A program made the position numbers and the translations under genes. The notes under the pieces were generated by a model. That model was not told the origin of the DNA. It saw only the letters and a program-made list of their open reading frames with translations, and searched no databases. A DNA stretch of 5,254 nucleotides, from assembly GCA_934754975.1 (NCBI GenBank), contig CAKVKI010000185.1, positions 1 to 5,254 of the forward strand, written 5' to 3'. How positions within the stretch are numbered: the first letter of the stretch is position 1; every line of letters starts with the position of its first letter. Source of the DNA: an uncultured Alistipes sp. (GTDB taxonomy: Bacteria > Bacteroidota > Bacteroidia > Bacteroidales > Rikenellaceae). Positions 1-5,254 of this stretch are shown piece after piece.

Positions 1-2085
1 ATCGTACAGGCCCAGAACGAATACGCCGAAATCGCCCGCCTGCGGGGTATGAACCAGACCGTCCGCGGCATCCGCTCGATGGCCGACGGCGAACATTACA
101 CCACACTCGAAGGCAACAACATTATCCGTCACAGCTACGCCGCGGCGGGACAGGGCGAACGGATGCTCCCTTCGCCCGCGGCCAACCTCGCGATCACCGA
201 TTACGCCTTTTCGCCCGACGAACGGCAGATCCTGATCGCTTCGGGGGCGAAGCCGATCTACCGCCACTCCTATACGACCAGCTATTTCCTGGCCGCGGGA
301 AATAGCCTGACGCCCGTACTCCGGGAGGCCGAAGCCCCGCGCGACGCTTCGTTTTCGCCCGACAGCAAACTGATCGCCTACTCCGACCGCAACGACCTTT
401 ACGTTTACGACACCGCGACCCGGCAGACGCGGCGCATCACCGACGACGGCGCATGGAATTCGGTCATCAACGGCACGACCGACTGGGTCTACGAGGAGGA
501 GTTCGGCTTCACGAAAGCCTATGCCTTTTCGCCCGACAGCCGCTGCATCGCCTACCTGCGCTTCGACGAATCTCAGGTGCCCCTGATGGAGATGATGCGC
601 TTCGACGGCAAACTCTACAATCAGGCCTACTCGTTCAAATACCCCAAAGCCGGCGAACGCAATTCGACGGTCGAAGTATGGGTCTGCGACCTTGCGACCG
701 GCGCCAAAGAGCGCATCGACACGGGCCGCGAAACCGACCAGTACATCCCCCGCATCGGGTGGACCCCCGACGGGCGGCTCTACTTCTTCCGGCTCAACCG
801 CCGCCAGAACACCTTCGAGGTGATTCTCTGCGAGCCTAACGGCGCCCAGCGCACGATCTACGACGAACGTTCGCAGCAGTACGTCGAGCGCGTGGACGAC
901 TCCACGCTGACGTTCGTGGACAAAGACCGCTTCCTCGTACGGCAGGAGAGCCACACGGGATACATGCACCTCTATCTCTACAGCATCCGCCGGGGGTTCC
1001 TCGAACAGGTGACCAAAGGAGACTGGGAAGTGACCGACGTCGCAGGCGCCGACGGCAAGCGCGTATGGTACCTCTCGACCGAAACTTCCCCCCTGCGCCG
1101 CAACCTCTACAGCGTGCGGCTCGACGGCACGCAGCAACGCCGTCTGACCACGGGCGAAGGCTTCTACACGATCGCCCCGAGCGCCGGCATGAAATACTAC
1201 ATTTCGACCTTCTCCAACGCCGCGACCCCCAACCGGGTCGAAATCTGCGACGGCGAGGGCAACCCGGTCCGCCTGCTGACCGACAGCAAAGCCCTGCGCG
1301 AAGAGCTGGCCGCCGCGAACCGTCCCCAGAAGGAGTTTTTCACCTTCGCCACCGAGCGCGGCGACACGCTCAACGCCTACATCGTCAAACCCCGCGGCTT
1401 CGACCCTTCGCAACGCTACCCCGTCCTGCTGACGCAGTATTCGGGTCCCGGTTCGCAGTCGGTGCGCGACCGTTGGTCGCTCGACTGGGAGGACGCGCTG
1501 GCCGACAAGGGCTATATCGTGGTCTGCGCCGACGGCCGCGGCACGGGATTCCGGGGCGAGAAGTTCAAAAAGCTGACCTACGGACGGCTGGGCGCGCTCG
1601 AAGTCGAGGATCAGCTCTCGCTGGCCCGCTACATGGCGGCGCAGCCCTATGCCGACCCGGCGCGCATCGGCATCTACGGTTGGTCGTACGGCGGATTCAT
1701 GGCCCTGAGCTGCGCGCTTAAAGGGCATGGGCTGTTCAAGATGGCCATTGCCGTGGCGCCCGTCACTTCGTGGCGTTACTACGATTCGATCTACACCGAA
1801 ATCTACAACAACCTGCCGCAGTACAACGCTTCGGGTTACGACGATAATTCGCCGATCAACTTCGCCCGGATGCTCGACGACAGCAAGACCCGGCTGCTGA
1901 TCATCCACGGCACGGCCGACGACAACGTCCATTTCCAGAACACCGTCGAGATGACCCGCGCCCTGAACCGCTGCGGCAAGCAGTACGACATGATGGTCTA
2001 CCCCGACCAGAACCACTCGATGCTGCCCCACGACACGGCGAACGTACGGCAGAAAATGATTCGCTACACGCTGGACAACCTTTAA
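1..2085 (+). CDS. dpp4: Dipeptidyl peptidase IV, S9 family serine peptidase (5' end outside window)
   Basis: This enzyme releases N-terminal dipeptides, preferably Xaa-Pro or Xaa-Ala, and in Bacteroidota it normally acts in the periplasm or at the outer surface. The frame is open from base 1, so the gene is cut at its 5' end. The Met at base 49 is probably internal, because the frame runs through it without a stop and a signal peptide would be expected further upstream. Counting codons from base 1 (694 visible residues), an N-terminal beta-propeller region spans about 20-430 and an alpha/beta-hydrolase domain about 440-694. The DPP4-type motif DWVYEEEF at 161-168 supplies the Glu pair (E165/E166) that binds the substrate N-terminus, helped by R88 (YRHSY). 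Y480 matches the oxyanion tyrosine. The catalytic triad is S562 (GWSYGG), D640 (GTADDNVH) and H672 (QNHSM); the spacings of 78 and 32 residues equal those of human DPP4 (630/708/740). All key residues are intact. Prolyl tripeptidyl peptidase is the main alternative, but the EEE motif favours DPP IV. Confidence 0.95.
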   Translation: MVQAQNEYAEIARLRGMNQTVRGIRSMADGEHYTTLEGNNIIRHSYAAAGQGERMLPSPAANLAITDYAFSPDERQILIASGAKPIYRHSYTTSYFLAAGNSLTPVLREAEAPRDASFSPDSKLIAYSDRNDLYVYDTATRQTRRITDDGAWNSVINGTTDWVYEEEFGFTKAYAFSPDSRCIAYLRFDESQVPLMEMMRFDGKLYNQAYSFKYPKAGERNSTVEVWVCDLATGAKERIDTGRETDQYIPRIGWTPDGRLYFFRLNRRQNTFEVILCEPNGAQRTIYDERSQQYVERVDDSTLTFVDKDRFLVRQESHTGYMHLYLYSIRRGFLEQVTKGDWEVTDVAGADGKRVWYLSTETSPLRRNLYSVRLDGTQQRRLTTGEGFYTIAPSAGMKYYISTFSNAATPNRVEICDGEGNPVRLLTDSKALREELAAANRPQKEFFTFATERGDTLNAYIVKPRGFDPSQRYPVLLTQYSGPGSQSVRDRWSLDWEDALADKGYIVVCADGRGTGFRGEKFKKLTYGRLGALEVEDQLSLARYMAAQPYADPARIGIYGWSYGGFMALSCALKGHGLFKMAIAVAPVTSWRYYDSIYTEIYNNLPQYNASGYDDNSPINFARMLDDSKTRLLIIHGTADDNVHFQNTVEMTRALNRCGKQYDMMVYPDQNHSMLPHDTANVRQKMIRYTLDNL

Positions 2086-2096
2086 AACGAGACGAT
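2086..2096 (+). promoter_or_regulatory. Translation start context of ogt, weak Shine-Dalgarno
   Basis: Only 11 bases separate the peptidase stop codon from the ATG at 2097. They are purine-rich (AACGAGACGAT) and hold at most a weak GAGA-like ribosome-binding element. The second in-frame ATG at 2106 (Met4) is an alternative start, but it would remove only three residues. The tight spacing suggests that ogt is translated from the peptidase transcript. No separate promoter is visible. Confidence 0.35.
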
Positions 2097-2594
2097 ATGG
2101 AACGGATGCTCTTCATCGAAACACCCGTCGGCAAACTCGGCATCACGGCTTCGGACCAGGCCGTCACCCGCATCTTCTTCGGCCGCGAATACCGCAACCG
2201 GCGCAAGCCGCGCAACGCTCCAGAGGCGTGTACGCCGGAGACGGCCGGCCCTCTGCTCCTGCAGGCGGCGGCCGAGTTGGCCGAATACTTCGCCGGAACG
2301 CGCCGCGAGTTCACCCTCCCGCTGGCGCCCGCCGGCACTCCGTTCCAGCAAGCCGTGTGGGAGGCCCTGAGGACGATCCCCTACGGCGAGACCCGCACCT
2401 ACGGCCAGATCGCGGCGCAGATCGGCCGCCCGACGGCCTGCCGCGCGGTGGGCATGGCCAACAACCGCAACCCGATCGCCATCGTCGTACCCTGCCACCG
2501 CGTGGTCGGCAGCACGGGCGCACTGGTCGGCTATGCCGGAGGTCTGGGCGTGAAAACCCACCTGCTGAGTCTCGAAAAAGCCCACGAAGACTGA
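2097..2594 (+). CDS. ogt: Methylated-DNA--protein-cysteine S-methyltransferase (O6-alkylguanine repair)
   Basis: This is a suicide DNA-repair protein: it moves the alkyl group from O6-alkylguanine (and less well O4-alkylthymine) to its own cysteine in the cytoplasm. It is 165 residues, a normal length for the single-domain Ogt class, with no Ada-type N-terminal zinc domain. Residues 1-80 form the variable N-terminal domain, and about 81-162 the conserved winged-helix DNA-binding/methyltransferase domain. The active-site motif is PCHRVV, with nucleophile C133 and H134. By eye, Y102, R116 (the arginine finger), N125, C133 and E160 match human MGMT Y114, R128, N137, C145 and E172 with identical spacing. 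The family-typical stretch GALVGYAGGL follows at 141-150. The gene starts 11 bases after the peptidase gene on the same strand, so the two are probably co-transcribed, with no evident functional link. An atypical Arg-rich segment at 30-39 lies in the poorly conserved N-terminal part. Confidence 0.97.
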   Translation: MERMLFIETPVGKLGITASDQAVTRIFFGREYRNRRKPRNAPEACTPETAGPLLLQAAAELAEYFAGTRREFTLPLAPAGTPFQQAVWEALRTIPYGETRTYGQIAAQIGRPTACRAVGMANNRNPIAIVVPCHRVVGSTGALVGYAGGLGVKTHLLSLEKAHED

Positions 2595-2721
2595 CGGCGC
2601 GACGGCCCCGGACAACGGCAGGCGGCCGGTCTCAAAAAGCACACAAGACGGCTTCGGACGGACAACTGAAACGGCGGCAGGCCCGCCGGCATTGCGCAGG
2701 CAAAAAACTCATCCGCACGAA

Positions 2722-2756
2722 AAGAGGGCGGCATCCGCAGAAGATGCCGCCCTTTT
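2722..2756. terminator. Bidirectional rho-independent terminator between convergent genes
   Basis: A perfect 10-bp GC-rich stem pairs GGGCGGCATC (2726-2735) with GATGCCGCCC (2743-2752) around a 7-base loop. The stem is flanked by A-rich sequence on the left and TTTT (2753-2756) on the right, which extend it by A-T and G-T pairs. Read on the + strand it ends in TTTT and lies about 130 bases after the ogt stop. Read on the - strand it is followed by TCTTTTC and lies 21 bases after the nuoN stop. It therefore probably ends both the dpp4-ogt and the nuo transcripts. The rest of the 2595-2773 gap shows no convincing gene. It contains only a weaker 6-bp GC hairpin (2672-2688) without a T-run. Confidence 0.85.
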
Positions 2757-2773
2757 CACGTTCATCCGCCCGG

Positions 2774-4201
2774 TCAAAGTCCGAACGAGAACGCATTTAT
2801 GCCGTCGTAAACCGCGCTGACGATTCCCAGCAGCAGGACGCCCGCCATGCAGAGCGCGAGACTGATGCGGGTATAGCGGTCGCTGCGGAACGGCGCGACG
2901 GGCGCATCGTTCGGGGTGATATACATCGCTTTGACTACCAGCAGGTAGTAATAGAGCGAAACGACCGTATTGATCAGCGCGATGAACACCAGCAGGTGGA
3001 AGCCGCCTTTGAACGCCGCGGCGAAGACGAAGAACTTCGAGAAGAACCCGGCAAAGGGCGGAATGCCCGCCAGCGAGAAGAGCGCGAGGGTCATCATCAC
3101 CGCCAGTTTGGGGTTGGTGCGGTACAGGCCGTTGTAATCTTCGATTCCAACCTTGCCGCCGCTGTGCTGCTCGACCGTCGAAACGATGCCGAAAACCGCG
3201 AGGTTCGCCGCCATGTAAACCAGCACGTAAAAGACCAGCGAAGTCATGCCGAAGGCGCTCCCGCCGATCACGGCGAGCATGATGTAACCGGCCTGCGAAA
3301 TGGACGAGAAGGCGAGGAAGCGTTTCAGGTCCTTCTGCCGGATGGCGAAGAGGTTCGCCACCGTGATCGACAGCACCGTCACGGCATACAGCAGCGTCTG
3401 CCACTGCCCGATCATCGGCCCGAAGACCTTCATCAGCACGGTCATCAGCACGAACGCCGCCGAACCTTTCGACACCACCGACAGGTAGGAAGTCACCGTC
3501 GTCGGCGCACCCTGGTAGGTATCGGCGGTCCAGAGGTGGAACGGAACCAGCGAAATCTTGAACCCCAGCCCCGCGAAGAAGAAGACCATGGCCATGATCT
3601 GCAGCGGCGAACCCGTAATGCGCGCCGCCATGTCGTCGAAATAGAGCGTTCCGGTCGTCCCGTAGAAGAACGAGATTCCATAGAGCATCAGCCCGCTGGC
3701 AAAGAGGGCGCAGAGGATGTACTTCGCACCCGCCTCGGCCGAATAACGCTTGTACTTGTCGAACGCCACCAGACAGGCCATCGGCACCGAAGCCAGCTCC
3801 ATGCCGATAAAGAAAAGCAGGAAGTTGCCCGCACCGATCATCAGGTACATGCCCAGCAGCGTCGAGAGGGTCAGTATGTAGAACTCACCTTGCTTGTGGG
3901 CCGTATCCTCGCGGCGCAGCCACGTATCGGCCTGCAGGAAGACGATCAGCGTCCCGACGGTCAGCACGCTCTTGACGATGGAGTGCATCGGCACGTACTG
4001 GAACATGCCCCCGAACACTTCGCCCGGAGTCCCCGGAACGACATTGACCGCCACCTGCAGCGCGAGCAGTCCGCAGGCGACGGCCGAAAACCGGCGGCGG
4101 CCCCGCTCCCCTGCGATCAGGTCATAGAGAAACAGCAGGACGATCACCGCGATGAGCGTCACTTCGGCCTGCATAAAGGTAAATATGTTGCTGTAATCCA
4201 T
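2774..4201 (-). CDS. nuoN: NADH-quinone oxidoreductase subunit N (complex I, NuoN)
   Basis: NuoN is an antiporter-like, proton-translocating subunit in the membrane arm of respiratory complex I in the inner membrane. The protein is 475 residues, a usual length, strongly hydrophobic, with about 14 predicted membrane helices. The proton-channel residues are all present: E135 in helix 5 (GMELASVP), K215 in helix 7 ([12 protein letters not shown]), K245 in helix 8 (VVSKGSA) and K389 in helix 12 (GFFSKFF). By position these match E. coli NuoN E133, K217, K247 and K395, and the 215-245 spacing is identical. The stretches [16 protein letters not shown] (291-306) and [10 protein letters not shown] (377-386) are hallmarks of the NuoL/M/N family. 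The ATG is 6 bases after the nuoM stop, so the two are translated from one transcript. A terminator just downstream and the opposing ogt gene make it the last gene of the operon. No truncation or frameshift is seen. Confidence 0.98.
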   Translation of the reverse strand: MDYSNIFTFMQAEVTLIAVIVLLFLYDLIAGERGRRRFSAVACGLLALQVAVNVVPGTPGEVFGGMFQYVPMHSIVKSVLTVGTLIVFLQADTWLRREDTAHKQGEFYILTLSTLLGMYLMIGAGNFLLFFIGMELASVPMACLVAFDKYKRYSAEAGAKYILCALFASGLMLYGISFFYGTTGTLYFDDMAARITGSPLQIMAMVFFFAGLGFKISLVPFHLWTADTYQGAPTTVTSYLSVVSKGSAAFVLMTVLMKVFGPMIGQWQTLLYAVTVLSITVANLFAIRQKDLKRFLAFSSISQAGYIMLAVIGGSAFGMTSLVFYVLVYMAANLAVFGIVSTVEQHSGGKVGIEDYNGLYRTNPKLAVMMTLALFSLAGIPPFAGFFSKFFVFAAAFKGGFHLLVFIALINTVVSLYYYLLVVKAMYITPNDAPVAPFRSDRYTRISLALCMAGVLLLGIVSAVYDGINAFSFGL

Positions 4202-4220
4202 AATCGCTTAATTCATTAAT
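4202..4220 (-). promoter_or_regulatory. nuoM/nuoN junction and nuoN start context, no Shine-Dalgarno
   Basis: The 19 bases before the nuoN ATG read ATTAATGAATTAAGCGATT on the - strand. They include the last codons and TAA stop of nuoM. There is no GGAGG-like element. The stretch is strikingly A/T-rich compared with the surrounding GC-rich DNA, as expected for Bacteroidota, where an unstructured A-rich leader often replaces the Shine-Dalgarno sequence. The 6-base gap also allows translational coupling with nuoM. That this stretch sets the nuoN initiation rate is inferred. Confidence 0.4.
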
Positions 4221-5254
4221 TGCGCAATGATGCCCGTAACGCTCTCCCGGATCATGTCGCTCACCCACAGCGGCGCGAGACCCATGCCGGCGATGGCGAC
4301 GATAAGACAGATGACCGACAGCCGCTCGTCCCACGTGGCGTCCGTCAGTTTGAGGTGATGTTCGTCGGTGCAGGTGCCGTAAAGAATTTTCCCCACCACA
4401 CGCAGGATGTAAACCGCCGTAATCACGATGCTCGTGCAGGCGATGATCGTCACCACGCGGTGGAAGGTGTCGTCGTTCATAAACGCGCCGTTGAAAATGG
4501 TCATCTCGGCCACGAAGCCGCTCAGCCCCGGCAGTCCGAGGTTCGCCAGGCCCGCGATGACATACCCCACAGCAAGGAACGGCATCACTTTCATCAGGCC
4601 GCTCAGCTCGCGGATGTCGCGCGTATGCGTACGGCCGTAAATCATGCCGATCAGGGCGAAGAAGAGGGCCGTCATCAGACCGTGGCTCAGCATCTGCAGA
4701 ACTGCGCCCGTTCCGGCCGTGGTGTTCATCATCAGAATGGCGAAGAGGACCAGCCCGCAGTGCGACACCGACGAATAGGCGTTGATATACTTGAGATCGG
4801 TCTGCACGCAGGCTGCGAAGGCCCCGTAGACGACCGAAATCGTCGTCAGGACGATGAATATCCAGCTCAGTTCGTGCGCCGCCTCGGGCATCAGGTACAT
4901 CGCCACGCGGAAACAGCCGTAACCGCCCAGTTTCATCAGTACCCCGGCATGGAGCATCGACACCGCCGTCGGAGCCGAAGCATGGCCGTCGGGACTCCAC
5001 GTATGGAATGGGAACAGCGCTCCCAGCACGCCGAATCCGACGAAGACCAGCGGAAACCAGACATACTGCTGCGCGAGCGGAATACTGTGCAGCTGGGCGA
5101 TTTCCAGAATATTCATCGTCGTCGCCCCGGCGCCGAAATAGATGCCCAGAATGCCGATCAGCAGCAGCGCCGAACCGCCCATGAGCATCAGCGTCAGCTT
5201 CATGGCGGCGTACTCCTTGCGGCCGCTGCCCCAGACGCCTATCAGCAGGTACAT
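4208..5254 (-). CDS. nuoM: NADH-quinone oxidoreductase subunit M (complex I, NuoM), 5' end outside window
   Basis: NuoM is the middle antiporter-like proton-pumping subunit of the complex I membrane arm. The 348 visible residues are the C-terminal two-thirds of a protein usually about 490-510 long. The first visible residues (MYLLIGVWGS) match the helix 5-6 region inside the protein, so the Met at the window edge is not the start. Numbering from that Met, conserved landmarks are H84 (FPFHTW), K108 (GVLMKLGGYG), K155 (QTDLKYINAY), H165 (SSVSH), H191 (LQMLSHGL) and E250 (GFVAE). These correspond, with a constant offset of 157 and no gaps, to E. coli NuoM H241, K265, K312, H322, H348 and E407. 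The same register puts Leu77 where E. coli has the helix 7 lysine K234, and no lysine occurs between residues 20 and 107. The helix 5 glutamate (E. coli E144) would lie just outside the window. The gene is followed 6 bases later by nuoN. Confidence 0.97.
   Translation of the reverse strand: MYLLIGVWGSGRKEYAAMKLTLMLMGGSALLLIGILGIYFGAGATTMNILEIAQLHSIPLAQQYVWFPLVFVGFGVLGALFPFHTWSPDGHASAPTAVSMLHAGVLMKLGGYGCFRVAMYLMPEAAHELSWIFIVLTTISVVYGAFAACVQTDLKYINAYSSVSHCGLVLFAILMMNTTAGTGAVLQMLSHGLMTALFFALIGMIYGRTHTRDIRELSGLMKVMPFLAVGYVIAGLANLGLPGLSGFVAEMTIFNGAFMNDDTFHRVVTIIACTSIVITAVYILRVVGKILYGTCTDEHHLKLTDATWDERLSVICLIVAIAGMGLAPLWVSDMIRESVTGIIAQLMN

Noticed and set aside
49..51. ATG at 49 as the true start of the peptidase gene.
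   Set aside because: The same frame is open back to base 1, and a start here would leave the protein without a signal peptide. The gene most likely begins upstream of the window.
2082..2642. A 186-codon - strand frame antisense to ogt.
   Set aside because: It fully overlaps the convincing ogt gene on the opposite strand and shows no family features. GC-rich DNA commonly gives such frames.
2608..2682. Two similar GGACAAC...GGCAGGC stretches in the intergenic gap as a possible repeat.
   Set aside because: The similarity is short, imperfect and unevenly spaced, within low-complexity GC-rich sequence, so chance is the simplest explanation.
2672..2688. A small hairpin (CGGCGG / CCGCCG) downstream of ogt as a second terminator.
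   Set aside because: The stem is only 6 bp and no T-run follows it. The much stronger hairpin at 2722-2756 explains termination.
2228..4219. A 663-codon open frame on the + strand running from inside ogt across the whole of nuoN.
   Set aside because: It is antisense to nuoN, which has unmistakable family motifs and all its channel residues, and it begins out of frame inside ogt. Its product would be a compositionally biased Arg/His/Glu/Gln/Asp-rich chain with no recognisable domain, as expected from the complement of a GC-rich, hydrophobic membrane-protein gene.
4122..5000. A 292-codon - strand frame overlapping nuoM.
   Set aside because: It is a shifted-frame shadow of nuoM, Arg/Asp/Gly-rich and without any recognisable motif.

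Overview
The window looks like a chromosomal housekeeping segment from a GC-rich member of the Bacteroidota. The best guess is Alistipes or a related Rikenellaceae. This is an inference from three things: a periplasmic-type dipeptidyl peptidase IV, NuoM and NuoN proteins of the Bacteroidetes style, and gene starts without a strong Shine-Dalgarno sequence in GC-rich DNA. No rRNA or other taxonomic marker is present to confirm it. I see no tRNA, insertion sequence, phage gene, CRISPR array or other mobile element.

Layout: two genes on the + strand converge on two genes on the - strand. Positions 1-2085 (+) hold a dipeptidyl peptidase IV (serine peptidase family S9) whose 5' end lies outside the window. 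Eleven bases later, 2097-2594 (+) encode a complete Ogt-type methylated-DNA--protein-cysteine methyltransferase. A 179-base intergenic stretch (2595-2773) carries a strong hairpin at 2722-2756 that can terminate transcription from both sides. On the - strand, 2774-4201 is a complete nuoN, and 4208-5254 is the 3' part of nuoM, whose 5' end lies beyond the right edge. The nuoM-nuoN gap is 6 bases, so this is the end of a nuo (respiratory complex I) operon, with nuoN probably the last gene.

Function: NuoM and NuoN are two of the three antiporter-like, proton-pumping membrane subunits of complex I. The peptidase would trim dipeptides from proline- or alanine-containing peptides outside the cytoplasm, which suits a gut bacterium that feeds on peptides and protein. 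Ogt repairs O6-alkylguanine in DNA. The peptidase-Ogt pairing looks like simple co-transcription rather than a shared pathway.

Nothing here looks like an undescribed system. The most interesting detail is in NuoM. A gapless match to the key residues of E. coli NuoM puts a leucine where the functionally important lysine of transmembrane helix 7 should be, while the other channel residues visible in the window are kept. NuoN has its full set.
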